From: UPXZ01 sp018055865
GTDB lineage: Bacteria > Bacteroidota > Bacteroidia > Bacteroidales > Paludibacteraceae
NCBI GenBank assembly: GCA_964292695.1
Contig: CAXYWB010000003.1
Location: 8,708 to 72,707 of the forward strand
Length of the DNA: 64,000 bases
Reading direction: 5' to 3'
Shown here: one piece after another, positions 34,749 through 44,244 of the stretch
Numbering within the stretch: the first letter of the stretch is position 1
Layout: each line of letters opens with the position of its first letter
The notes under the pieces: generated by a model
Database searches by the model: none
The model's input: only the letters and a program-made list of their open reading frames with translations
What the model was told of the DNA's origin: nothing
Translations under genes and position numbers: made by a program

Positions 34749-35768
34749 TCAGTTTCTCACATCCACCACAGCTGCCGCCGATGACGTGTAGCTACCGAGC
34801 ACACCAATTCCGTTGATGATATTGGAATGAATTTGAATCGGTTCTACAAACGGATTACCGGATAGATTTTTGGCAGCGCCCGATGAACGGGCATATAGGT
34901 AATAATCGGGTGAAATTTGTTGCAAATAAATGTTGAAAGTGCTTCTCACTTCTTTCCGGTATTGAGAATCGTAGCCGTTATAGTCTTTTTGATCAACGAC
35001 AATGTAACTTGAAAATTTCAATTCGTACTCTTTTCCATTGAATAAATCATCCGAAAAAGTGTCGTAATTGTAATTGTTTCTGGAAAATTCAAACAGACTC
35101 CCGATGTCGTTAGTTTGCTGATTTCCGAATACAATATCTTCAAAATTAGACAGATACGTATCCATAAAAGAGTATTCATAATAAGTCCGTTTTCGTACCA
35201 TCAAGCGGTAGTAGTTTTTTTTGTTGCCTTCATCCTTAAACTTTATCCGAAAACTGACTTTTTTATACGTGTATTCCGAAAGCGTATCCTGCTCGCTGAT
35301 TCCTCCATACCCCCCTATATAGCCAATGTAGTATTGCTTTTCGGTCACCGACGATGTGTCTACTTTCAGGATCAAAGGCTTGGCGGGGAGTACCGAAGTA
35401 CCCGAAACGGAAGCGAAGCCGGGAGCAGAAACCTCAATTTTTATTTCTTCCCCCGGACTTGGCTTGTAGCCGGATTCGTAAATTCCTGACCCGATGTGAG
35501 TCAGTTTTCCTTTGAGCATGCCGTTCACGTACAAGCTGAAATCGGCATTCGTAACTTTTTCATACCCAAAACCTTCATAGCTGCCAAAATCTTCCTCCAA
35601 AAAGAACCTGGATTTGGTCAATTCGGCTTTGATTGCAGAGTCAGGGGTGATAAAACTGCTCACAACCAGCATCGGATTGGTGATTTCGCCGTTGAATTCA
35701 ATGGTTTTATCGCATCCGGCAGCGAGGAGTCCAACAATCAGATAGGAGAGTATATAGTTGGTTTTCAT
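34749..35768 (-). CDS. DUF4249 domain-containing lipoprotein
   Basis: The 339-residue product starts with a lipoprotein signal (lipobox LLAAGC, Cys at about 19) and continues with beta-rich sequence typical of DUF4249: an opening like IEFNGEITNPMLVVSSFITPDS and a YFYRLMVRKRT-type core. Proteins of this family are encoded next to TonB-dependent receptors and may act as surface partners, though their function is not established. It is downstream of the receptor gene with a gap of four bases. Confidence 0.85.
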   Translation of the reverse strand: MKTNYILSYLIVGLLAAGCDKTIEFNGEITNPMLVVSSFITPDSAIKAELTKSRFFLEEDFGSYEGFGYEKVTNADFSLYVNGMLKGKLTHIGSGIYESGYKPSPGEEIKIEVSAPGFASVSGTSVLPAKPLILKVDTSSVTEKQYYIGYIGGYGGISEQDTLSEYTYKKVSFRIKFKDEGNKKNYYRLMVRKRTYYEYSFMDTYLSNFEDIVFGNQQTNDIGSLFEFSRNNYNYDTFSDDLFNGKEYELKFSSYIVVDQKDYNGYDSQYRKEVRSTFNIYLQQISPDYYLYARSSGAAKNLSGNPFVEPIQIHSNIINGIGVLGSYTSSAAAVVDVRN

Positions 35769-35772
35769 TTTC

Positions 35773-38226
35773 TTAAAATTTATAACTGTAACTAACAGAT
35801 GGAATGATGGGGAAAAGCGTCACCTGTTTCAGCACTTTGTTGCTCTCGTATTGTCCGGTTTTCGGATTGTAACTACCTTCGGACGACTGATAGACCATAA
35901 ATGGATTGAGTTGATTATACACGTTGTAAATACTGATGTTCCAGGTGCGGGTTCCCCGTTTTTTCTTTTTATGAAAATTCACTCCCAAATCCATCCGGTG
36001 GTAATTGTTGTAGCGATAGTTGTTGCGCGAGCTGATGTAAGTCTGTGAGGCAGGATAACTGTACATTTCGTTTGAATTCGGTATTATTGGTCCCGGGTTG
36101 GTGTGGAGCCCCAGCGTAGCAGTGTTTCCGGTCGCAAAAACCCAATTGCCCGAAAGATCTATTTTTTCGGAGAATTTGTGCATCACCGTCAGGCTCAAAT
36201 CGTGTCGGCGGTCGTATTTAGCCGGAAAAATTCGCCCATAGTTCAGCTCCTGCCCGGGGCGATCGAAGAGCCGTTCGGTTTTCGACCAGGTATAGCCGAG
36301 CCATCCGGTAGTGCTTCCGAACGAGCGTTGAGCCAGAAACTCCACACCGTAAGACCAACCGCGCCCCATCACCACTTTTTCTTCCCAGCCGGATGATTCG
36401 CCCATAAAGGATGCGCCGTCTTTGTATTCTATCAGGTTATTCATGGACTTGTAATACCCTTCGAGTGAGAGATCAAGCTGGTTTTTCAGGTTGTAAAAAA
36501 TCCCGAAGGCATACTGGTCGGATTTCATCGGGTCGATGAGCTGAGTAGCCGGCACCCACAGGTCGGTAGGCATGCTGATGCTGTTGTTCGAAAGCAGGTG
36601 AATGTACTGATTCATGTGTGCATAGCCTGCTTTGAGCGAGAGGTTATCGGTAATCGATGCACGAAATCCCAACCGGGGTTCAAGTGAGAGATAATTTTTC
36701 TGCTGCACATTGAAAGTGGAAAAATGGATACCAGCATTGACTTTGAAACGTTCCGAGAGGGTGATGTTATCTTCCAGGTATGTCATTGTTTCGTGTGCGT
36801 AGATGTTGCCTTTCCCGATTACCGTATCTAATTTCTGGCTTTGATTGTTGTTATTGTTGGAAAAATAGAACGTAGATACATCAGGGCGAAACGTGTGGTA
36901 CGTGTAATTAGTTCCGAATTTAATATCGTGCGATGTATTGGGTGAATAATCAAAATCTGCTTTCAGTGAATAATCCTCAATGCCCGAACGGTAGCCCACT
37001 TTGAACTCCTCGGTCTCCGTTTTTGGCGGAGTGACTGATTTATCGGTGCTTTCGGAGAGATACCCTACGTTCATATTGGAGCGGTAGCGGGTGTAGGCCG
37101 CTGTCATGTTCATAAACAATTTATTAGTAACCAGATGATTCCATCGCAGTGCTGCTATCGCATTTCCCCAGTCCCAGTTCAGGTTCATCCAGTCGCTCAT
37201 CTCCCGTTCTGCATAGGAATTGTTGTTGGTGCGGTATTTGGTGTAAATGGCATCGTCACCCAGGTATGCACTCAGAAAAAGTTTGTCTTTTTCGGAAAAT
37301 TTATGGGTAAATTTGGCATTGAGATCGTAGAAATAGTAACCGGCAGTGGTTCTTGAAGCATCTTCGCCCATGTTCTGTTTGGCATACCACTTGATAATGG
37401 GCTGGCTCAATATGTCGATGTAGGTACGGCGGGCCGAAATATTAAAAGTGGTTTTTTCTTTCCAAATCGGTCCTTCCAGGTTAAATTTGGATGAAATAAG
37501 CCCAATACTCACGTTGCCGTGGTAGTTTTTATCGTCCCCGTCCTTCATTCTCACATCCACTACCGATGACAGCCTTCCGCCGAACCGGGCCGGAAAACTT
37601 CCTTTGTACAGGGTTACATTTTTTACGGCATCGGTGTTGAATGCCGAGAAGAAGCCGAACATGTGATTGACGTTGTAAATTGGAATTCCATCCAGCAGCA
37701 TCAGGTTTTGATCCGGTCCGCCTCCGCGAACATACAATCCGGCGGAACCTTCAGTGCCCGATTGAACTCCCGGCAGCAGTTGAAGAGCTTTTATCAGGTC
37801 ATTCTCACCAAAAAGAGAAGGAATATTTTTGATTTGTTCTATCGGTACGTCAATGGCGCTCATCTGCGAACCTTTCACACCCAGTTCGTTACGCCGACCT
37901 ACTACGGTTACTTCTTTCAGAGCAATGCTGGCATCTAATTTTACATGTATCACCGTGTCTTTGGTCAGTCTGAATGTTCGGATTTCAGGAGTATAGCCTA
38001 CGTAATTGTAATTCAGCACCACTTCACCCGCATTCAGGGTAATGGAATAATACCCGAAATTATTGCTCACAGTGCCTTTTTCGGATGCATCGTCGAAAAC
38101 CGAAGCGCTAATCAGTGTTTCGCCGTTTGAAAAATCGGTGATGTATCCGCTGATGGTATAGCGCTGAGCCTGAACAAGGAATGTACAGAATATTAGTAGT
38201 AAAAGGATGAATGCTTTTCGGGTCAT
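35773..38226 (-). CDS. TonB-dependent outer membrane receptor with carboxypeptidase-like N-terminal domain
   Basis: From the ATG at 38226 the product is 817 residues: signal peptide (MTRKAFILLLLIFCTFLVQAQ), a CarboxypepD_reg-like beta-sandwich (about 25-105, YTISGYITDFSNGETLISASV), a plug domain (about 120-230, ending LYKGSFPARFGGRLSSVVDVRM) and a 22-strand barrel ending in SVSYSYKF. It imports an unknown large substrate with energy from TonB. It pairs with DUF4249 rather than a SusD partner. An upstream in-frame start (38253) overlaps the -7 element CAAAGGTA (38251-38258), so the later ATG is favoured. Confidence 0.9.
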   Translation of the reverse strand: MTRKAFILLLLIFCTFLVQAQRYTISGYITDFSNGETLISASVFDDASEKGTVSNNFGYYSITLNAGEVVLNYNYVGYTPEIRTFRLTKDTVIHVKLDASIALKEVTVVGRRNELGVKGSQMSAIDVPIEQIKNIPSLFGENDLIKALQLLPGVQSGTEGSAGLYVRGGGPDQNLMLLDGIPIYNVNHMFGFFSAFNTDAVKNVTLYKGSFPARFGGRLSSVVDVRMKDGDDKNYHGNVSIGLISSKFNLEGPIWKEKTTFNISARRTYIDILSQPIIKWYAKQNMGEDASRTTAGYYFYDLNAKFTHKFSEKDKLFLSAYLGDDAIYTKYRTNNNSYAEREMSDWMNLNWDWGNAIAALRWNHLVTNKLFMNMTAAYTRYRSNMNVGYLSESTDKSVTPPKTETEEFKVGYRSGIEDYSLKADFDYSPNTSHDIKFGTNYTYHTFRPDVSTFYFSNNNNNQSQKLDTVIGKGNIYAHETMTYLEDNITLSERFKVNAGIHFSTFNVQQKNYLSLEPRLGFRASITDNLSLKAGYAHMNQYIHLLSNNSISMPTDLWVPATQLIDPMKSDQYAFGIFYNLKNQLDLSLEGYYKSMNNLIEYKDGASFMGESSGWEEKVVMGRGWSYGVEFLAQRSFGSTTGWLGYTWSKTERLFDRPGQELNYGRIFPAKYDRRHDLSLTVMHKFSEKIDLSGNWVFATGNTATLGLHTNPGPIIPNSNEMYSYPASQTYISSRNNYRYNNYHRMDLGVNFHKKKKRGTRTWNISIYNVYNQLNPFMVYQSSEGSYNPKTGQYESNKVLKQVTLFPIIPSVSYSYKF

Positions 38227-38250
38227 CGTAGTTTTGTTGAGTTGAATGCG

Positions 38251-38258
38251 CAAAGGTA
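38251..38258 (-). promoter_or_regulatory. -7 element upstream of the TonB receptor
   Basis: Minus-strand TACCTTTG, 24 bp before the chosen ATG at 38226. No TTG at the usual -33 spacing. Confidence 0.45.
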
Positions 38259-38432
38259 AGAAAATTCTGAATAGTCATTGGGGTTACGTTTTTTTTATAG
38301 CATATAAAAAATCCTAATTTTGTGTGGTAAGTGCTGTGTGGTATCAGTTATCATAATGTGTTGTAAATCATCGGGATTTGACAGTTTATGCCAATAGCGG
38401 AGTATGATTAGATTTTGATTTTCAGGCAAAAA

Positions 38433-38463
38433 AAAACTCCTGCAGTTTGCGTTGCAGGAGTTT
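38433..38463 (-). terminator. terminator after the long coiled-coil paralogue
   Basis: AAACTCCTGCA (38434-38444) pairs with TGCAGGAGTTT (38453-38463), with a T run on the minus strand. It closely resembles the terminator at 39545-39581. Confidence 0.8.
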
Positions 38464-38469
38464 ATTATG

Positions 38470-39462
38470 TCAGGGTTCAAGGGTTGGTTCTTCTTGCGGT
38501 GCCACTGGAAGAGTTGCGTCCTGAATTTTATTTACTTTCTTTTGAGCTTTCACGGCATTTTTCTTAGCTTTTTCAGCGTTTTTATTTGCTTTTTCTACTT
38601 CTTTCTGCAGTTTTTTTGCCTCTTTTTGAGCTTTCGCTTCGGCTTTTGCAGCATCTTTCTGAGCTTTGTCGATTCTTTTTTGTTGAGCAGCGGCTTCTTT
38701 TGCTGCTTTTTTTTCAGCTTTTTCTTTTTCTTTCAGCGCCTTTGCTTCGGCTTTTGCTGCTTTTGCATTCGCTTTATCTATCAGTTTTTGAGCTTTTACA
38801 GCCTCTTTTTCAGCCTTCTGTGCTGCTTTATCTTTTTGCTCCTGAGCCCTGGCGTTGGCTGCATCTATTTTCTGCTGAGCTTTTTCAGCATTCAGACGTG
38901 CTTTTTCAACTTCCTGAGCTGCTTTTTCATTTGCTTTTTCCATTTCTTTTTGTGCTTCCTGAGCTTTTTCCTGTGCCTTTTCAGATTCCAGTTGAGCTTT
39001 ATCAGCTACTTTCTGAGCTTTTTCGTTTTCTTTTTGAGCTCTTTCGGCTTCTTTCTGAAGTTTTTCAGCTTCTTCCAGCTTTTGCTTTTGTTCCTTCAGG
39101 TAGGCTTCCTGTTCGGCTTTTACTTGTTTGTTGTAAATCTCGCGGTGTTCAACGTTTTTTGTGTAGGGATTTTCGTTTCGCATTTCTATTTCTATCTGTT
39201 TCGCATTTCTCAAATCCACATCTCTGAATTTATCGGGAGCTACGGGACTGTTGAACCATTGTCCGTTGTCTTCGTAAATGTATACATTCTTGTTCAGATC
39301 GAAATAGATATTTTGATCGGGCAGGAATACGTGAGTGGTCTTGGCGTTGTAACCATTAGCAGGTGCCCAGGGTGGCAGAGTAGTTTCGGCCAGAATGTGA
39401 AATGACATCGAGGTTGTTATTGTCATAACAACAAGTGCGAAAAAGATTTTTTTAGTCTTCAT
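38470..39462 (-). CDS. secreted protein with PWAPAxGY domain and long Lys/Ala/Glu coiled coil
   Basis: From the ATG at 39462 the product is 330 residues: a signal peptide (MKTKKIFFALVVMTITTSMSF...), a globular domain of about 100 residues (PPWAPANGY, VFLPDQNIYFDLNKNVYIYED, NPYTKN), then about 190 residues of heptad-rich KA/E repeats (EKAQKENEKAQK type) predicted to be one long coiled coil, and a short Pro-rich end. The domain is shared with the next gene upstream (39649-40137). No known function; I do not recognise the domain. The upstream in-frame ATG at 39537 precedes the promoter, so it is not used. Confidence 0.8.
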   Translation of the reverse strand: MKTKKIFFALVVMTITTSMSFHILAETTLPPWAPANGYNAKTTHVFLPDQNIYFDLNKNVYIYEDNGQWFNSPVAPDKFRDVDLRNAKQIEIEMRNENPYTKNVEHREIYNKQVKAEQEAYLKEQKQKLEEAEKLQKEAERAQKENEKAQKVADKAQLESEKAQEKAQEAQKEMEKANEKAAQEVEKARLNAEKAQQKIDAANARAQEQKDKAAQKAEKEAVKAQKLIDKANAKAAKAEAKALKEKEKAEKKAAKEAAAQQKRIDKAQKDAAKAEAKAQKEAKKLQKEVEKANKNAEKAKKNAVKAQKKVNKIQDATLPVAPQEEPTLEP

Positions 39463-39518
39463 AGGATGGTTTTTATAGATGTTTATTAAATTAACAAAAA
39501 GAACTCCAAATTCAGTGC

Positions 39519-39549
39519 CAAAAGTATAAATAATCATTCAAAAAAACAA
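39519..39549 (-). promoter_or_regulatory. promoter of the long coiled-coil paralogue
   Basis: On the minus strand TTG (39549-39547), 20 bp, then TACTTTTG (39526-39519). The -33 box overlaps the stem of the terminator of the upstream paralogue. Confidence 0.65.
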
Positions 39550-39581
39550 CTCCTGCAAGTTGTTGATTGTCAGGAGTTGTT
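39545..39581 (-). terminator. terminator after the short paralogue
   Basis: AACAACTCCTG (39545-39555) pairs with CAGGAGTTGTT (39571-39581), with a T run on the minus strand. Confidence 0.75.
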
Positions 39582-39648
39582 ACCATCGTTTTATTTACAA
39601 AAAATAGTGTGTGAATTTCAATTCAATATTTATCATGAAAGCCCATTT

Positions 39649-40137
39649 TTACCATCTGCTTATGTTTTTTTCGTTGTATTTGTGGTATTTCTTTGCAGCT
39701 TTTTGATTGGCTTTTTGGTATTTTTTATTCATTTTATACATGTCTTTGCTGTATTCTCTGCGATTTTTATCCATTCGTTTGTAATATTCCTTCTGAGCTT
39801 TCGGGCTCCAGTATTTTGTCCGGTGAGTATGGTTGTACACGTACGGACGATTGTTGTGAATCATCAACTGTACCTGAGGTACTGCCCGTAAGTTCACGTT
39901 TCTATACATTACCGGCAATGCTGTGCTTGCTGTCCAGTTTCTTCCGTTCATGTACATATACACTCCGCGATGAAGATCGTAATAGAAATTTTGCTGCGGA
40001 AAATAGATCTGCCTTGTTTTTTCTCTGTATCCGTGAGCGGGCGCCCAGTGTGGAGTAACTGCTCCCGATTCAACCGGCATGGCAATTGTCAGTGCCAACA
40101 TTGCAGCGAATGCAACGATTAATTTCTTTGTTTTCAT
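39649..40137 (-). CDS. secreted protein with PHWAPAHGY domain (short paralogue)
   Basis: From the ATG at 40137 the product is 162 residues: a signal peptide (MKTKKLIVAFAAMLALTIAM), then a domain matching the neighbouring gene position by position: PHWAPAHGY/PPWAPANGY, QIYFPQQNFYYDLHRGVYMYM/HVFLPDQNIYFDLNKNVYIYE, and NRPYVYNHTHR/NPYTKNVEHR. The tail is basic and Tyr/Lys-rich (KMNKKYQKANQKAAKKYHK) instead of the long coiled coil. Function unknown. The pair arose by duplication. Confidence 0.8.
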   Translation of the reverse strand: MKTKKLIVAFAAMLALTIAMPVESGAVTPHWAPAHGYREKTRQIYFPQQNFYYDLHRGVYMYMNGRNWTASTALPVMYRNVNLRAVPQVQLMIHNNRPYVYNHTHRTKYWSPKAQKEYYKRMDKNRREYSKDMYKMNKKYQKANQKAAKKYHKYNEKNISRW

Positions 40138-40201
40138 AATGTCAAGTATTAAATGGTTACTGAATTTAGCTTCTTGCTTACAGTAATCCAATTACTGTGC
40201 C

Positions 40202-40242
40202 AAAAAAAACACCCTTTGTCTTAAAATTAAAGACAAAGGGTG
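40202..40242 (-). terminator. terminator of prs
   Basis: CACCCTTTGTCTT (40210-40222) pairs with AAGACAAAGGGTG (40230-40242), a perfect 13-bp stem, followed on the minus strand by eight T. Confidence 0.88.
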
Positions 40243-40267
40243 AATAAATGTAAAATGCTGTGTCTGA

Positions 40268-41212
40268 TTACAGCAGGTATTGTTCGCTGATGGATTTGTG
40301 TTCCTGTACCCGACGAATGGTATCGGCAAACATGCCGGAAATACTCAAAATCCGGGCTTTCGAACATTTTTCACAATCAAAAGGAATAGAATCCGTAAAA
40401 GCAATTTCGGTCAGTTTAGAGTTTGCAATGCGATCACTTGCACTTCCCGACATCACGCCGTGCGAAACGATGGCACGAACGCTCAGAGCACCGTTTTCTA
40501 TCATCAGGTTGGCGGCTTTACACAGCGTACCGGCCGTGTCCACCATATCGTCCACTATTATCACATTTTTGCCTTCCACGTCGCCTATTATTCTCATTTC
40601 GCCAATAACGTTGGCTTTTTCGCGCGTTTTGTGACAGAGCACCATCGGCACTTCCAGGTGTTTGGAGTAAGATCCTGCCCGTTTGGAGCCGCCCACATCG
40701 GGCGAAGCAATGACCAGATTATCAAGATTCAACGATTTGATGTACGGGATAAATATAGTAGAAGCATACAGGTGGTCAACAGGCACATTGAAAAATCCCT
40801 GAATCTGATCGGCATGCAGATCCATGGTGATTACGCGGTCAACACCCGCTACAGTGAGCATATCTGCTATCAGCTTGGCGCCGATAGACACGCGGGGCTT
40901 ATCCTTACGGTCCTGACGAGCCCAGCCGAAATACGGAATAACGGCAATAACCTTGTAAGCCGAAGCCCGCTTGGCAGCATCTATCATAAGCAAAAGCTCC
41001 ATCAGATTGTCAGAATTCGGAAAGGTGGACTGAACCAGGTAAATGTATTGACCGCGAATGGATTCTTCGTACGATACGGAAAATTCTCCATCCGAAAAAT
41101 GTTCAATATTCATCTTTCCTAACGGCCAGTTAAGACTTTTACAAATTCTTTCGGCTAAGTAGCGGCTTTTGGTACCTGCAAATACTTTGAAAAGGGTTGA
41201 ATCTTCTGACAT
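40268..41212 (-). CDS. prs: ribose-phosphate pyrophosphokinase (PRPP synthetase)
   Basis: Prs makes PRPP for nucleotide, His and Trp synthesis. The 314-residue protein has the class I elements: FAGTKSRYLAERI, PYFGWARQDRK (catalytic flexible loop), VITMDLHADQIQGFF, and the PRPP motif VIIVDDMVDTAGTL. A -7 element (CAAAATTA, 41247-41254) precedes the start; a strong terminator follows, so it is monocistronic. Confidence 0.96.
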   Translation of the reverse strand: MSEDSTLFKVFAGTKSRYLAERICKSLNWPLGKMNIEHFSDGEFSVSYEESIRGQYIYLVQSTFPNSDNLMELLLMIDAAKRASAYKVIAVIPYFGWARQDRKDKPRVSIGAKLIADMLTVAGVDRVITMDLHADQIQGFFNVPVDHLYASTIFIPYIKSLNLDNLVIASPDVGGSKRAGSYSKHLEVPMVLCHKTREKANVIGEMRIIGDVEGKNVIIVDDMVDTAGTLCKAANLMIENGALSVRAIVSHGVMSGSASDRIANSKLTEIAFTDSIPFDCEKCSKARILSISGMFADTIRRVQEHKSISEQYLL

Positions 41213-41440
41213 AAAATTAGGTGAGTTAAGATTGTGAAATGCGCTGCAAAATTACTGAATTTTAGATGAAAAGGAAAAAATTTCGTAACAAAAAATTCAA
41301 ATTTCTTAATAATCTGAAAGTCAGATACGTATTCGGATTTTGATAAAACGGATATGGATTAATTGAATCATTGCAAACGTTTGAAATCTTTTTGAATCTC
41401 TTTTTAGGACTTATCCAAAGTTGAATTGTTCATAATGAAG

Positions 41441-41448
41441 TAATTTTG
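41441..41448 (+). promoter_or_regulatory. -7 element upstream of the GH77 gene
   Basis: TAATTTTG, with a TTG 17 bp upstream (41421-41423), somewhat short. It overlaps an in-frame TTG at 41446, which argues for the ATG at 41494 as the real start. Confidence 0.45.
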
Positions 41449-41493
41449 AATTTAAATACTAGCCCGAAATCATTTTTTTTTAGAGAAAAGACC

Positions 41494-44175
41494 ATGAAGA
41501 TACACTTTAATATCCCATATTTTACCCGGTGGGGACAACGAATTTCAGTTTCCGGAAATATTCCTCAACTCGGTAACAACGACCATAGCAAAGCATTGCC
41601 GCTGAGTCTTGGCGGACACGAAGTCTGGTACGGTGAAATTGACCTGGAAACTGCTCCCGGTGAATCCATCAGCTACTCTTACGTCCTTTTTGATGAGAAT
41701 ACCGGAAAATATCAGGAAGAATGGGGCGATAACCGCACTGTCTCATTGAAAAAGAACGTTGAAAATTACTTTTGTTTCGATACGTGGAATACTGCCGGGA
41801 GCGTCGAAAACGTTTTCATGACTTCCCCTTTTCGCAAAGTGCTGCTCAAACCAAATACACAACCCCAACAGGCAAAAACCCCAAAAAACTTCAGCCACAA
41901 ATTCATAGTCAAAGCTCCGTTACTCAAATCAAATCAGGCACTTTGCATGATTGGCAACTGCAGTAAGTTGGGCAACTGGACTGTTTCAAAACCCGTAATG
42001 ATGAACCTGAACGGCGATGATTGGGAACTAAAGATAGATCTGAGCAATGTGGATGGCGAAATACATTACAAATATGGCATTTACGATGCCGATGCTGCTC
42101 ATTTTCTCTATTTTGAACAGGGACCCGACCGGATTGCCGCCGTGCTGAAGGATTCAATTGTCCAGGTAAACGATGGTTTTATTCGAGTAGATAATCAGTC
42201 GTGGCACGGAGCCGGCATAGGATTACCCGTTTTCAGTATCCGCACCCGCCAGAGCTTTGGAGTAGGCGATTTTTCGGATTTGAAATTATTGGTTGACTGG
42301 TCTGAAAAAATAGGCATGAAACTCATTCAGCTGCTGCCCTTGAACGACACTACCGGCACTCATACCGAACTGGATGTGCTCCCTTATGCCGCCATTTCGG
42401 CTTTTGCGCTTAATCCGTTGTTTCTCAATCTTCCCGCGTTGGGTGCACTGCCGGATACCAACTTCATGAAACAGCAGTACAAACCCAAACAGGCAGAACT
42501 CAACGCTCTTCCGCTTATTTCATTTCTCGAGGTGATAAACTTCAAACTGAACTATGCCAAAGAAGCCTATCTTCACCAAAAAACCGATTTTTTCAACGAT
42601 CCGGATTACAGGGAATTCTTCGAACGAAATGCTTACTGGCTGGTGCCTTATGCAGCTTACTGCGTGCTGCGCGATCGTTTCGGAACGAATGATTATCGTC
42701 AGTGGAACGAATTCTCGCAATTTGACATAAATAAAATTGCTGAATTTACAGCAGCCGAACAACCCCATTTCGACGAAGTCGGAGTGAATTACTTCATCCA
42801 GTATCACCTTCACAGGCAGCTTCATGAGGCCGGTTTGTATGCCAATGAGCATGGTGTAGTGCTGAAAGGAGATATCCCAATAGGTGTAAACCGCAACAGT
42901 GTAGATACCTGGGTAACTCCCGAACTTTTTCACATGGATATGAATGCCGGTGCTCCGCCTGATATGTTTGCCATCAAAGGACAAAACTGGTCGTTGCCCA
43001 CCTACAACTGGGAAGTGATGAAACAAACCGGATTCAAATGGTGGAAACAGCGCTTCGAGCAAATGTCAAACTACTTTGATACGTTCCGGATCGACCATAT
43101 ACTTGGATTTTTCAGAATCTGGGAAATTCCGACTGCTCAGGTGGAAGGAATAATGGGACATCTGAATCCTTCTATTCCGCTATATATCAATGAATTTGGC
43201 GAAAAAGGAATCGGATTTGACTACAATCGGTTCTGCAAACCTTACATTACAGACCAGATACTTTGGGATTTCTTCGGTGAAGAGGCCGGATGGATCAAAG
43301 CCAATTGCCTGCAGGTGGAAGACGGCTGGATTCTACGCCTGAAACCCGAATTTCAAAGCCAGGCTTTTGTGGAAAATCTGTATAAGGATGGCAAAATTTC
43401 CGAAAGAGTCAAATACGGACTGTATGACCTCATTTCCAATGTGCTGCTTTTTGAGGTGGATGGTTCCAATGGTACTCAGTTCTACCCGCGCTACGGCATG
43501 CATTTTCTTCGTTCCTATGCCGAACTCGACGAACATGTCAGGAAAGGACTGGACGAACTTTACATCCACTACTACTATCACCGTCAGGACGGAAACTGGT
43601 ATGAATCGGGGCTTGACAAACTTCCGGCATTGAAGCGCGCCACCAACATGCTCATTTGCGGCGAAGACCTCGGAATGATGAATCCGGCTGTAACGGCCGT
43701 GATGAAAGAACTGGGAATATTAAGCCTCGAAATTCAGCGTGCACCGAAGAGCAACAAAATAGAATTTGCACATCCGGCAGATGCACCATATCTCTCGGTT
43801 GTTACGCCTTCGACACACGATATGAGCACCATACGTGGCTGGTGGGAAGAAGACCGTACCATCACACAAAAATTCTATAATTCACAGTTGGGGCATTGGG
43901 GCCAATCGCCCTATTTCTGCGAGTGGTGGATTTCTCGCGATATTATTTTGCAACACTTATATTCACCGGCCATGTGGGCCATTTTTCAGATGCAGGATTT
44001 GCTGGGAATTTCAGAGAAACTTCGTCGCGATAATCCGCACGAAGAACGAATAAACGATCCTTCTAACTCCGAAGCAAGCTGGCGCTACAGAATGCACATC
44101 GCCATCGAAGATCTGATGGAGGAAGACGAATTCAACAACGAACTGAAAAATTTCATTGTTCAGTCGGGAAGGTAA
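41494..44175 (+). CDS. malQ: 4-alpha-glucanotransferase (GH77) with two CBM20 modules
   Basis: This enzyme transfers maltooligosaccharide units between alpha-1,4-glucans in starch, glycogen or maltose metabolism. From the ATG at 41494 the protein has 893 residues: two CBM20 starch-binding modules (about 1-110 and 130-240; the second has SNQALCMIGNCSKLGNW), then the GH77 domain with FGVGDFSDLK, the nucleophile region FRIDHILGFFR, the acid in CGEDLGMM and STHDMSTIRGWW. This size and modularity are usual for Bacteroidetes. No signal peptide is seen, so it is cytoplasmic. Confidence 0.95.
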   Translation: MKIHFNIPYFTRWGQRISVSGNIPQLGNNDHSKALPLSLGGHEVWYGEIDLETAPGESISYSYVLFDENTGKYQEEWGDNRTVSLKKNVENYFCFDTWNTAGSVENVFMTSPFRKVLLKPNTQPQQAKTPKNFSHKFIVKAPLLKSNQALCMIGNCSKLGNWTVSKPVMMNLNGDDWELKIDLSNVDGEIHYKYGIYDADAAHFLYFEQGPDRIAAVLKDSIVQVNDGFIRVDNQSWHGAGIGLPVFSIRTRQSFGVGDFSDLKLLVDWSEKIGMKLIQLLPLNDTTGTHTELDVLPYAAISAFALNPLFLNLPALGALPDTNFMKQQYKPKQAELNALPLISFLEVINFKLNYAKEAYLHQKTDFFNDPDYREFFERNAYWLVPYAAYCVLRDRFGTNDYRQWNEFSQFDINKIAEFTAAEQPHFDEVGVNYFIQYHLHRQLHEAGLYANEHGVVLKGDIPIGVNRNSVDTWVTPELFHMDMNAGAPPDMFAIKGQNWSLPTYNWEVMKQTGFKWWKQRFEQMSNYFDTFRIDHILGFFRIWEIPTAQVEGIMGHLNPSIPLYINEFGEKGIGFDYNRFCKPYITDQILWDFFGEEAGWIKANCLQVEDGWILRLKPEFQSQAFVENLYKDGKISERVKYGLYDLISNVLLFEVDGSNGTQFYPRYGMHFLRSYAELDEHVRKGLDELYIHYYYHRQDGNWYESGLDKLPALKRATNMLICGEDLGMMNPAVTAVMKELGILSLEIQRAPKSNKIEFAHPADAPYLSVVTPSTHDMSTIRGWWEEDRTITQKFYNSQLGHWGQSPYFCEWWISRDIILQHLYSPAMWAIFQMQDLLGISEKLRRDNPHEERINDPSNSEASWRYRMHIAIEDLMEEDEFNNELKNFIVQSGR

Positions 44176-44204
44176 CAATAAGTTTTTTATAAATGTCCAG
44201 CAGC

Positions 44205-44243
44205 AAAAATCCCCATTACTTAAGGAGTGATGGGGATTTTTGT
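44205..44243. terminator. bidirectional terminator between malQ and the EamA gene
   Basis: AAAAATCCCCATTACT and AGTGATGGGGATTTTT make a 16-bp stem (one G-T) with a TAAGG loop between convergent genes. Confidence 0.9.
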
Positions 44244-44244
44244 A

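Noticed and set aside
38586..39227. Long open frame (213 codons) on the plus strand opposite the coiled-coil gene
   Set aside because: It is the mirror of a biased Lys/Ala/Glu repeat and gives a Leu/Phe-only sequence with no plausible fold. The minus-strand gene has a signal peptide, promoter and terminator.
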